A DNA stretch of 20,176 nucleotides, from contig JAVFAS010000064.1 of assembly GCA_034002405.1 (NCBI GenBank), forward strand, positions 1-20,176. Direction: 5' to 3'. Shown here piece by piece: positions 1 through 7,056 of this stretch (within the stretch, counting starts at the first letter, position 1; every line of letters starts with the position of its first letter). The notes under the pieces are model-generated. The model had not been told where the DNA came from, did not search any database, and saw only the letters and a list, made by a program, of their open reading frames with translations. This stretch comes from SZUA-365 sp034002405 (GTDB lineage Bacteria > Bacteroidota > Ignavibacteria > SZUA-365). The translations under genes were made by a program, and so were the position numbers.

Positions 1-81
1 GTGCATCGATCCGGATTGCGCAGGGGTAGGGGTTTTCGTAAGTTTTCGGAGATGGAACACGTTTTTTCACAGGAGAATGAC

Positions 82-345
82 ATGGCCGAACAGGTGGCGC
101 TGGAAGCACAGATCGAAGAAGTGATCAACACCCACATCCGACCGTATATCGAGGCCGATGGGGGACGGATCACGTTTGTGGAAATGAAGGACAATGTGGT
201 CTATGTCGAACTCGCCGGTGCGTGCGGAAGCTGTCCGTCCGCCCAAATGACACTCAAGGGTGGTGTCGAAGCAATTCTCAAGCGCCGTTTCCCGGAAATC
301 ATGTCGGTCGAACTCGCGCGCTCGAACAATCCATACCTCTGCTGA
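82..345 (+). CDS. NifU C-terminal-domain Fe-S scaffold protein
   Basis: An 87-residue stand-alone NifU C-terminal domain. It shows the family core IEADGGRI (residues 23-30) and the cluster-ligating pair C48-G-S-C51 in the context GACGSCPSA. Proteins of this type (Nfu family) carry a [4Fe-4S] cluster, usually bridged between two monomers, and hand it to apo-proteins in the cytoplasm. The frame is open back to position 1, but the start is placed at the ATG at 82 because AGGAGA lies at 71-76 with good spacing and the family domain begins just after it. There is no N-terminal scaffold domain, so it is the short form. The next gene begins 12 bases after the stop, so co-transcription is likely, though the two functions have no obvious link. 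A further Cys87 is the last residue. Identification is firm; the client proteins are unknown. Confidence 0.9.
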   Translation: MAEQVALEAQIEEVINTHIRPYIEADGGRITFVEMKDNVVYVELAGACGSCPSAQMTLKGGVEAILKRRFPEIMSVELARSNNPYLC

Positions 346-357
346 TCGGGAATCTCG

Positions 358-921
358 ATGCGGATTCTTTTCCTTTTTCTCGTGCTCGCTTCCTTCGCGG
401 CAGCGCAGCCGATGACGCATGGTGTCAAGCCGACGGGTTTCGAGGGCGTGCAGGAGCCCACCGACAAGGCGGCGGCGCTCACCATGCCGCTGGACGTGCG
501 GTATCCCGATGACGCGATGCGCGCGCGACGGCACGGCGTGACGATCGTCGCGGCCTGGATCGACGCAAAAGGGTATGTCACCTATGCCGAGGTGCGAAAG
601 AGTTCGGGTCACGTCGATCTCGATGCCGAGGCACTGCGCGCGGTGGTGGAGGCGGATTTCAAACCTGCCTGGCGCGCGGACAAGCCCTGTGCCTCGCGCG
701 TGAGTGTACCGGTGGAATTCCGCCTCGGTCGGGAAGCGGAGGACTACGATGCGGCGAAAACCGAAGAGCAGCTGCGGCAGGAAGCCGATGAGCTTCGAAA
801 GGCGAAACAGATGCTCGAAGAGGAGAAACGCCTCGTAATGGAAGAACTCGAGAACGCACGCGAGGAAGCCCGCCGCATCCAGGAAAAACAGCAACAGGCC
901 GCGGAAGAACGGGAGAAGTAA
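358..921 (+). CDS. TonB C-terminal-domain protein with C-terminal coiled coil
   Basis: A 187-residue exported protein. Residues 1-16 form a short signal peptide ending ASFAAAQ. Residues about 45-123 match the TonB C-terminal fold: a YPDDAMRARRHG motif, then WIDAKGYVTYAEVRKSSG, then an A-A-(F/W)KPA-type segment and VPVEFRLG at the end. Residues 130-187 are almost entirely Glu/Lys/Arg/Gln/Ala and should form a charged coiled coil. Classical TonB has an N-terminal membrane anchor, a Pro-rich spacer and this domain last. Here the domain comes first and the helix follows, with no lasting membrane anchor, so an energy-transducing role is doubtful; a periplasmic scaffold or partner-binding role fits better. 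That role is inference. The ATG at 358 follows a weak GGGA. It ends convergently with the next gene, 36 bases apart. Confidence 0.75.
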   Translation: MRILFLFLVLASFAAAQPMTHGVKPTGFEGVQEPTDKAAALTMPLDVRYPDDAMRARRHGVTIVAAWIDAKGYVTYAEVRKSSGHVDLDAEALRAVVEADFKPAWRADKPCASRVSVPVEFRLGREAEDYDAAKTEEQLRQEADELRKAKQMLEEEKRLVMEELENAREEARRIQEKQQQAAEEREK

Positions 922-942
922 GGCCGGGATTTCCTGACGGCG

Positions 943-956
943 CGCTTCGCGAAGCG
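943..956. terminator. possible hairpin between convergent genes
   Basis: A perfect 14-base palindrome (CGCTTCGCGAAGCG) sits in the 36-base gap between two converging genes. It could fold into a 5-bp stem with a 4-base loop in either transcript. No T-run follows on either strand, so it is at best a weak or Rho-assisted terminator; a chance palindrome in GC-rich DNA is possible. Confidence 0.25.
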
Positions 957-957
957 A

Positions 958-1944
958 CTACCGAGTCAACACAATGCGTTGGGTGACCTGGGACCGACCC
1001 GCGCTTATTTGCCACAGATAGATTCCCGGAGGAAGCGCGACCGTGGGAAGGCTGATGCGGTGTTCCCCCTGCGTGACGCGACCGAGCTGCTGCGGGGCAA
1101 TGACATCGCGTCCGAGGATGTCGACCAGCCGCCATCCGAACACGGCGGCGCGGTTGATGGTGACGGTCATCCCGAGTGTCGTGCCGATGCGCGCGGGGGT
1201 GGGATATGCGGGCGTGGCCGCCATTCCGACCGGCGCCTGGTCCGGCGACGTGACGGAGGTCCCGGTGTTGTAATGAAAATACTGAAAGAGCGCGGGTGCG
1301 GGTACGGCGGTCGCCATCATGCCTTCGCCATTGGCCGCCTGCAGGCCAATGTGTACCGGCGCTGCTCCGTAGTTGATGATCTCGGTGGCGAAGGAATGCC
1401 ACGAGCTCCAGCCGGCGGAATCGGAGCGAATGCAGTATGACGCGGAGAAGGCGCTGCCCGCGCGGCGTGTCAGGCGGAGACGGAACTCCGTGCACGGTTT
1501 TTCGGAATTCCCGATTGCCGCGGCTGCATAGCGGAACTGCGTCTGCCCGTCAACCTCCCACTCCATCCAGATATCGTCGTGTCCGTCGTTGATGCCGCGT
1601 GAGACGCGGATATAATGATCGTCATCGATGTAGTAGATGACTCCCGCATTGCGCAAGGTCCAGTAGGGAAGAAAGCGCAGTTCCGTATCCATCCTGAAGT
1701 CCTCGTCACTGGAAAGCGGCTGGAGGAGGATGTTCCGGACGTTGTTGAAGCCGGTGCCATTCAGGGCACCCGTCTCGGTCCAGATCGTCACGGCATCGTC
1801 GCCGAGTTGCCAGTTGGCCGGTGACTCGCGCTCCCAGCGCCAACCCGCATCGAGGGCCGCGGCATTGAATTCGTCGCTGAACTGTGCCTGAAGGGACGAG
1901 ATGCCGAGGAGGAGCAACAGGGTGGTGAGACAAATCGATTTCAT
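958..1944 (-). CDS. T9SS-sorted secreted beta-sandwich protein
   Basis: A 328-residue secreted protein. The signal peptide is residues 1-21 (MKSICLTT...LQAQ). Residues about 22-225 look like a concanavalin/LamG-type beta-sandwich: FSDEFNAAALDAGWRWERE at the start, then FRMDTELRFLPYW, NAGVIYYIDDDHYIRVS and FRLRLTRR strands, similar to the DUF1349/GH43-C2 style of fold. Residues about 246-328 form a type A T9SS sorting domain with the usual pattern (GWRLVDILGRDV, then LPPGIYLWQI, ending RIVLTR), which directs export through the outer membrane. The frame extends 13 codons upstream, but the ATG at 1944 is preferred because AGGAG lies 8 bases upstream and the signal peptide begins there. No catalytic residues could be assigned, so enzyme versus binding protein is open. 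It is divergent from the other T9SS gene at 2090. Confidence 0.75.
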   Translation of the reverse strand: MKSICLTTLLLLLGISSLQAQFSDEFNAAALDAGWRWERESPANWQLGDDAVTIWTETGALNGTGFNNVRNILLQPLSSDEDFRMDTELRFLPYWTLRNAGVIYYIDDDHYIRVSRGINDGHDDIWMEWEVDGQTQFRYAAAAIGNSEKPCTEFRLRLTRRAGSAFSASYCIRSDSAGWSSWHSFATEIINYGAAPVHIGLQAANGEGMMATAVPAPALFQYFHYNTGTSVTSPDQAPVGMAATPAYPTPARIGTTLGMTVTINRAAVFGWRLVDILGRDVIAPQQLGRVTQGEHRISLPTVALPPGIYLWQISAGRSQVTQRIVLTR

Positions 1945-2030
1945 ATCCGAGCTCCTGGAACGTCGTGAAGAAATTGTGGGCACCGTGCGGGAGACACATC
2001 GAACCGACGATCGTTCCCCCGCTTTTCCCC

Positions 2031-2059
2031 TTGCGGAAGATATTTCCCCGTCGTAAGAT
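2031..2059 (+). promoter_or_regulatory. putative sigma70-type promoter of the vWA gene
   Basis: TTGCGG (2031-2036) and TAAGAT (2054-2059) are separated by exactly 17 bases, 30 bases before the ATG at 2090. This matches the general -35/-10 pattern. It sits in the 145-base divergent region between two T9SS cargo genes. It is a pattern match only. Confidence 0.45.
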
Positions 2060-2089
2060 GAAATGACATTTCCATCCCCTTGGTAGCCG

Positions 2090-4111
2090 ATGACACGCTC
2101 GATACTTCTTCTCGTATTTCCAGCTCTGTTTTTCTTTTTTTCGTCCCACCCCGGTTCGTTGTCCGCCCAACAGCTCGAGGCCTCGTTCGGGGATGTCGAC
2201 TACAGCCAGTTGCCGCGGGTGACGTTCAAGGCCTGTGTGCGCGAGGACCAACTGATCGTTCGCGGTCTCGATCCATCGCGGATCACGCTGCTCGAGAACG
2301 GGGTGCCGATGCAGGTGTCGTTGCGTTGTCCGGGCGTGGTGGAACGGAACGCCGTCGTGCTGGTGCTCGACAACAGCGGCTCGATGCTCGGGGCGATGCC
2401 CAAGCTGATCGAAGCCTCCAAGCGTTTGGTGGACAGCCTCGGGACGATGGATGAATGTGCTCTCATCACCTTCGGCCGTGGCATCAACGTCGTACAGGAT
2501 TTCACGACCGACAAGGCGCTGCTGAAAAGCGTGCTCGACAACATGCTTCCCATCGGAGGCACCCCGCTGTTCGATGCGAGTTACGAAGCGTGCGGACTGT
2601 TGCAGTCGCGCGCGGGCAACAAACACGCGGTCATCCTGACCGACGGGGACGACAATCAGTCAGCGCACATCGATCAGGACGTCATCGATGTGGCGAACAT
2701 GATCGGTGCGAAGCTGCATACGATTTCCTTCGCCGTGTCGTCGTCCATCCAGGAGATCATGCAGCGCATCGCCGTGGAAACCGGTGGGGTGTTTTTTGTC
2801 GTCACGCGTCCGAGCGACCTCCCCGCGATCTATGCGAAGATCGCCGACATCATCACCGAGCCCTGCTGTGTCGGTGAGTTCATCTCGACCAATTGTGTTG
2901 ACACGCTGCGATCACTGGTGATGACGGTCGCGCACAACGCCCGCACGGCGATCGCGACAACCACGGTCGTGAGTCCCTCCCGGGCTTCGCGGACGCGCCT
3001 TGTGGTCGATGTGCCCGAGGACATGACACCGCTCGCCACGGATCGCGGATTTATCGAAATGATACCGGCGCCGTCGATGGATCTGGAATTGACGCTCTCA
3101 TTCGTGCTCGAATACGATCAGAATCTGGTCGACATCCCTTCGCTGCCGTTCACGCTCAACACCGTGGCGCAGAATCAGGTCGTGGAGCAGGTGAACGTCG
3201 CCCCGGGAGCGACACGGTTCATGTTCCGCGGGATCCGTCCGGCGCTTCGCAGCACGCGACTGGTTGGATTCTCCATCGTGGCGTTGACGGCGGACAGCAG
3301 CCGATATGTGGATTTCCGCATCCGGGATATCCAGATTGAAGGATGCCCGACCGATTTCGACGTCACGGGAGACTCGACGCTGATCTGTCAGTGTTACCGC
3401 GCGCTGGCGATCGGCATGGATTCGGCGGTGGTGCGCGCGGCGACGGACCCGGTGTTGCTTCCGCTCCGTGTGACCGGTGGTATCGAAACCGGAATGCCAC
3501 TGCATCTGAGCGCTCGGCTTGCGCTGACGTCGGAGCTTGACGATGTGGAGGTTCTGCCCGGGACGTTGTTGCCCGACGATGCCCTCCAGTGGAAACGAGA
3601 AGACGGCCAGCTGCTGCTGTTCACCACCACGTCGGTGTTACCGCGTGACACGAGCGGATTGCTCGCAACGATCCGGATCGGACCCAACGTTTCCCCGGAT
3701 ATCCGGCGCATCCGTGTCGATCTACTCGCCAGCGAATTGTGGCAACGCTGTTGTCCACTCGCCGCCTCGGCGCTGCCGACTTACGTTCTGCAGGAGGGGC
3801 GTTGTGATTTCATCCTCCGTCGCCGACCCCAGCCAGTGCGCGTCGAAAACGCGCCAAATCCCTTTTCGGTCTCCGATGGAAGCCGAACGCTCATCGTCGT
3901 TGACGTTCCGCAAGGCAGTGCGGAACAGGCATTCACGCTCGATGTGCTCGATGCCGGTGGACGGCTGATCCGTCGCCTGCATGACGGGGTGCTTGGTGAA
4001 GGCGTGCTGCGACTCACCTTCGACGCGGCGGGGCTGCCGAGCGGCGCCTATCATGCCGTGCTGCGGAACGACGCGCATGTTGTAACCCGGTCCATGCTGT
4101 ATCTGCGTTGA
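2090..4111 (+). CDS. T9SS-sorted von Willebrand factor A domain protein
   Basis: A 673-residue secreted protein. Residues 1-26 form the signal peptide (a run of Phe, ending LSAQ). Residues about 87-255 form a vWA domain with a complete metal-ion adhesion site: D94-N-S96-G-S98, T158 in GGTPLF, and D185 in ILTDGDDN. vWA domains bind protein partners through a divalent metal. Residues about 260-580 are a beta-rich, Ig-like region that I cannot name. Thirteen Cys occur in the chain (including the pairs 259/260, 433/435 and 554/555), fitting disulfides outside the cell. Residues about 585-673 form a T9SS sorting domain that starts with NAPNPFS and ends with LPSGAYHAVLRNDAHVVTRSML. Likely a surface adhesin or matrix-binding protein; that role is inferred from domains only. 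The ATG at 2090 is well placed for the signal peptide. Confidence 0.85.
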   Translation: MTRSILLLVFPALFFFFSSHPGSLSAQQLEASFGDVDYSQLPRVTFKACVREDQLIVRGLDPSRITLLENGVPMQVSLRCPGVVERNAVVLVLDNSGSMLGAMPKLIEASKRLVDSLGTMDECALITFGRGINVVQDFTTDKALLKSVLDNMLPIGGTPLFDASYEACGLLQSRAGNKHAVILTDGDDNQSAHIDQDVIDVANMIGAKLHTISFAVSSSIQEIMQRIAVETGGVFFVVTRPSDLPAIYAKIADIITEPCCVGEFISTNCVDTLRSLVMTVAHNARTAIATTTVVSPSRASRTRLVVDVPEDMTPLATDRGFIEMIPAPSMDLELTLSFVLEYDQNLVDIPSLPFTLNTVAQNQVVEQVNVAPGATRFMFRGIRPALRSTRLVGFSIVALTADSSRYVDFRIRDIQIEGCPTDFDVTGDSTLICQCYRALAIGMDSAVVRAATDPVLLPLRVTGGIETGMPLHLSARLALTSELDDVEVLPGTLLPDDALQWKREDGQLLLFTTTSVLPRDTSGLLATIRIGPNVSPDIRRIRVDLLASELWQRCCPLAASALPTYVLQEGRCDFILRRRPQPVRVENAPNPFSVSDGSRTLIVVDVPQGSAEQAFTLDVLDAGGRLIRRLHDGVLGEGVLRLTFDAAGLPSGAYHAVLRNDAHVVTRSMLYLR

Positions 4112-4151
4112 GGAACAGCGACACACAGGCGGTTTCGGAGTAGCGGAGCAA

Positions 4152-4180
4152 TTGATCCGCAACTGGCAGTGCCGTACATT
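4152..4180 (+). promoter_or_regulatory. putative promoter immediately before the ClC gene
   Basis: TTGATC (4152-4157), a 17-base spacer and TACATT (4175-4180) form a -35/-10-like pair. Transcription would begin about 4187-4190, right at the ATG at 4190, implying a leaderless or nearly leaderless message. This fits the absence of a Shine-Dalgarno site there. The 8-mer GTACATTC recurs before the carotenoid operon. Confidence 0.35.
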
Positions 4181-4189
4181 CAACACGCC

Positions 4190-5989
4190 ATGCAGTTTCT
4201 CGAACAACTGATTCCCCGAATTCAAAAGCTGTTCCGGCGGCTGTATTTCGCGCAGCCGGTCGATTTCACCCGGGCGATCGGCCGCTTCACCCGCAGCGAA
4301 TCCGTGCTCATTCTCATCGCCGCCGGCATCGGGATCGCCACCGGTGGTGTCATTCTCGCGTTCAACTGGACGGTTGAATTCGCCGGGGAACATTTCCTCC
4401 GTCTTTTCGCGCTTTCCCAGCTCAACGAAAACTGGCAGTATTTTCTCATCCCGCTCATTCCGGCGCTGGGTGGTCTCGGCGTGGGACTGCTGCAGCACTA
4501 CGTGTTCAAAATGAAATCCGGACACGGCGTGCCCGAGGTCATTCTCGCCTCACGGTTTTCGCGCGGTGATATTCCGCGGCGGGTGATGCTGCAGAAGCTG
4601 CTCACCGGGGCATTGTCCATCGGTTCGGGAGGAGGTGGCGGTCGTGAGGGTCCGATCATCCACGTCGGCGCGGCGGTGGGAATCAGCATTGCGCATCTGT
4701 TTCGCCTCACGCGTGACCAGAGCCGCACGCTCATCGCCTGCGGCGCCGCCGCGGGAATCAGCGGGATCTTCAATGCGCCGATGGGTGGTGTGATGTTCGT
4801 GCTCGAGGTTATCCTCGGGGATTTCCGGTTGAAAACCTTCACGCCGGTGGTTGTTTCCTCCGTTGCCGCCACGGCCATCACGCGCAATATTTACGGAAGC
4901 TTCACCTTGGTAAGCGCACCGTCGGGGTTTCATATCGCGTTGCCGGAATACCTGCTGTTCGCCCTGCTCGGGATTGCGATGGGCTTGATGGCTGCCTATT
5001 TCACACGGGTGATCATCACCGTCGAACACTGGAGCGACAAGCTGCCGAACGTGCCCGATGTCCTTCGTCCCGCGTTGGGTGGCCTCGCCGCCGGTGTCCT
5101 GATTCTCTTCCTGCCCGTGATGATGGAGCAAAGCTACGATCCCGTCAACCAGGCCTTGCACACCAACCTTCCCATCTGGCTGATGGTGGTCGTGGCACTG
5201 CTCAAGCCGTGGCACACCGCGGTCACCACGGCGTCGGGCGGCACCGGGGGTGTGTTCGCGCCCGCGCTGAAAAGTGGCGCGATGATGGGAGCGGTGTTTG
5301 GACTCGCGGCGATGGCCGCGTTTCCCGAGACGGTGCAGTCGCCCACCGCGTACGCCCTGTCGGGAATGGGCGCGATTCTTGCCGGTACGATGCACGCACC
5401 GCTCACGGGAATCCTCATTCTTGTCGAACTCAGCAACGATTACACCATCGTGTTGCCCGCGATGCTGTCCGCCATCATCGCGACCGTGATCGCACAGAAA
5501 TTCCAGCGCGGATCGATCTACACCTGGTCGATCGCGAAACCGGAGACGCGCATCGGTTCCTTCGCCTATGTTCCGCTGCTCAGCGCGATCACGATCGACC
5601 AGATCGTCGAACGCGGGGTCGCGCACGTTTCACCGACCACGCCGATGCCCGACATTCTCGTGATTTTCGAGCGTACACGGCATGACGCGGTGCTCGTGCT
5701 CGACGAGAACAAACGATATCTTGGTCTTATTGAATTCGAGGATGTGCGCAGTTTCATCACCGAGCGCGCGCTCATGTCGGAACTGGTCGCGGCGGATGTG
5801 ATGATCACATCAATCAAGCCCGTGCATGAAGACACCACGCTGGACGTCATTCTCAAACTCTTCGATGATTATGGATGGACGGTGCTGCCCGTCCTCACCC
5901 ACGGCGAGCAGCGAGTGGCGATTGGACTGGTCACTGCCTACGACGCACAGACGTATTATCGGCGATCGGTGACACGAGAGTCGGTATAG
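4190..5989 (+). CDS. ClC-family chloride channel/transporter with two CBS domains
   Basis: A 599-residue inner-membrane ClC protein (numbers from the ATG at 4190). It shows the ion-pathway motifs GHGVPEV (111-117, in place of the GSGIP of E. coli ClC), GREGP (151-155) with the gating Glu153, GGVFAPAL (353-360), and a Tyr near 444 at the position of the E. coli central Tyr. Two CBS domains fill about 470-520 and 535-590 and probably bind nucleotides to regulate the pore. The internal proton-glutamate position (E203 of ClC-ec1) reads Val207 in FVLEVILGDF, as in ClC channels, so uncoupled chloride conduction is possible. A GTG at 4169 could add 7 residues but would overlap the putative promoter. 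The 3' end faces the scaffold gap. Family assignment is firm; channel versus exchanger is not. Confidence 0.9.
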   Translation: MQFLEQLIPRIQKLFRRLYFAQPVDFTRAIGRFTRSESVLILIAAGIGIATGGVILAFNWTVEFAGEHFLRLFALSQLNENWQYFLIPLIPALGGLGVGLLQHYVFKMKSGHGVPEVILASRFSRGDIPRRVMLQKLLTGALSIGSGGGGGREGPIIHVGAAVGISIAHLFRLTRDQSRTLIACGAAAGISGIFNAPMGGVMFVLEVILGDFRLKTFTPVVVSSVAATAITRNIYGSFTLVSAPSGFHIALPEYLLFALLGIAMGLMAAYFTRVIITVEHWSDKLPNVPDVLRPALGGLAAGVLILFLPVMMEQSYDPVNQALHTNLPIWLMVVVALLKPWHTAVTTASGGTGGVFAPALKSGAMMGAVFGLAAMAAFPETVQSPTAYALSGMGAILAGTMHAPLTGILILVELSNDYTIVLPAMLSAIIATVIAQKFQRGSIYTWSIAKPETRIGSFAYVPLLSAITIDQIVERGVAHVSPTTPMPDILVIFERTRHDAVLVLDENKRYLGLIEFEDVRSFITERALMSELVAADVMITSIKPVHEDTTLDVILKLFDDYGWTVLPVLTHGEQRVAIGLVTAYDAQTYYRRSVTRESV

Positions 5990-6022
5990 CGGGAGGAAGG
6001 CCGAAGCCCACCTCGCGCGGAA

Positions 6023-6122
6023 NNNNNNNNNNNNNNNNNNNNNNNNNNNNNNNNNNNNNNNNNNNNNNNNNNNNNNNNNNNNNNNNNNNNNNNNNNNNNN
6101 NNNNNNNNNNNNNNNNNNNNNN
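6023..6122. other. assembly gap (100 N)
   Basis: Exactly 100 unknown bases, the usual placeholder length for a gap of unknown size in a scaffold. It lies between two convergent gene ends (stop of the ClC gene at 5989 and stop of the LiaF-like gene at 6176), so neither known gene is cut. The left contig ends ...GCGGAA and the right contig starts GCGGAA..., a shared 6-mer. Anything hidden in the gap, including a small gene or terminator, cannot be seen. Confidence 0.98.
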
Positions 6123-6175
6123 GCGGAAAACGCAAGAGGGCGGAAAAGGAAGACGGAATCGTGGGTTGCGACCGG

Positions 6176-6880
6176 TTATTGGAGATCGGTGATTTCGAGC
6201 GAGGAAAACCGGAGTGTGCCGCTGATATGCAGCGTGGGAGCGAGGCTTCCCTCGGGCGGATCGCCGAGGTCGCGGTGGTCGTCGATCGCATTCGCGGGAC
6301 CGGAGAGTTCGCTGCGCACACGCCAGTTCTCCGGAACCATCAACCGGACACGACTCAGCAGTGCGTGCAGTTCGAGTCGACGATCGCGCGCATCTTCCTG
6401 CCCGGGCAGGAAATCACATTCGATCGCGGCGACGGTGCCCCGCAGACGTCCGCCCATCAGCTGGGGCGAAGCGACATGCAACCGTGCGCCGCGGAGGAGA
6501 ACATGTTCGTTGAAGACGGGGCGCTCGATGGTCAATTCCGTGATGGCATCCTTGCGAGGAACGACGATCAGCCACAGCCCGAGCGCAATGCAGACGAATG
6601 GCCAGAGTTGCGTGAGGTTACCCGGGAGCAGGCCATGCATGATCACGAGCAGGACGAGGCCGAGCAGGAGATCGCGGATGCCACTACCGAAGAGCGGGAT
6701 GCCCGACCGCATGCGCGACATGCCGCGGAAAACGAAGATCAGCGGCCACCAGCGGGCCAGGAGGCCGAACAGCGTGTCGAGTCCGAACCAGCCCACGTTG
6801 CCGAAGAGCAACAGGGCGCCCACGACGATCAGGACGACGGAGTACGGAAAGGAGGAACGTGATTCGTTCGGTCTCGACAT
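6176..6880 (-). CDS. LiaF-like/DUF5668 membrane protein
   Basis: A 234-residue inner-membrane protein. Four hydrophobic segments lie at about 12-28, 33-53, 67-84 and 90-107, with Trp-rich turns (GNVGWFGLD, RWWPLIFVFRG) typical of the LiaI/LiaF transmembrane region (DUF5668). The remainder (about 112-234) is soluble and beta-rich: LTIERPVFNEH, GGRLRGTVAAIECDF, LHALLSRVRLMVPENWRV, LHISGTLRFSSLEI. It resembles the C-terminal domain of LiaF/VraT-type cell-envelope stress sensors, which sit beside two-component systems in Firmicutes. In the FCB group such proteins are common without LiaRS partners, and none is visible here. No Shine-Dalgarno site precedes the ATG at 6880. It is divergent from the envelope transport module, so a shared 176-base control region (6881-7056) is possible. 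Envelope-stress function is inferred. Confidence 0.7.
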   Translation of the reverse strand: MSRPNESRSSFPYSVVLIVVGALLLFGNVGWFGLDTLFGLLARWWPLIFVFRGMSRMRSGIPLFGSGIRDLLLGLVLLVIMHGLLPGNLTQLWPFVCIALGLWLIVVPRKDAITELTIERPVFNEHVLLRGARLHVASPQLMGGRLRGTVAAIECDFLPGQEDARDRRLELHALLSRVRLMVPENWRVRSELSGPANAIDDHRDLGDPPEGSLAPTLHISGTLRFSSLEITDLQ

Positions 6881-7056
6881 TCGATAACAGGAGATATTTC
6901 CCCCAATATCCGTTCCCCACGTTCACGGCGCAACTCATTTTGGTGAAACCTGTGTATTTTACATCAATCCCACATGAACAGGATCCTCCGTCCGCTTCAT
7001 CCACTCCCTTGGAGATGGGCCGGCGGATCCGGGATCCCAAAGCGCGAGGACGATTC

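Noticed and set aside
67..894. 275-codon minus-strand open frame opposite the NifU and TonB-domain genes
   Set aside because: It is rich in Arg and His with no domain, and lies antisense to two recognizable genes. It is a GC-rich shadow frame, as are the other long antisense frames (for example 4550-5626, 10042-11088, 14692-15660 and 18371-19525).
4169..4189. GTG start for the ClC protein, adding seven residues
   Set aside because: There is no ribosome site and it would fall on the putative -10 box. The added residues lie before the conserved part. It remains possible.
6161..6862. Plus-strand open frame of about 230 codons opposite the LiaF-like gene
   Set aside because: Its Glu/Asp/Gln/His-rich translation has no recognizable fold, while the minus strand encodes four clear membrane segments and a beta-rich domain.
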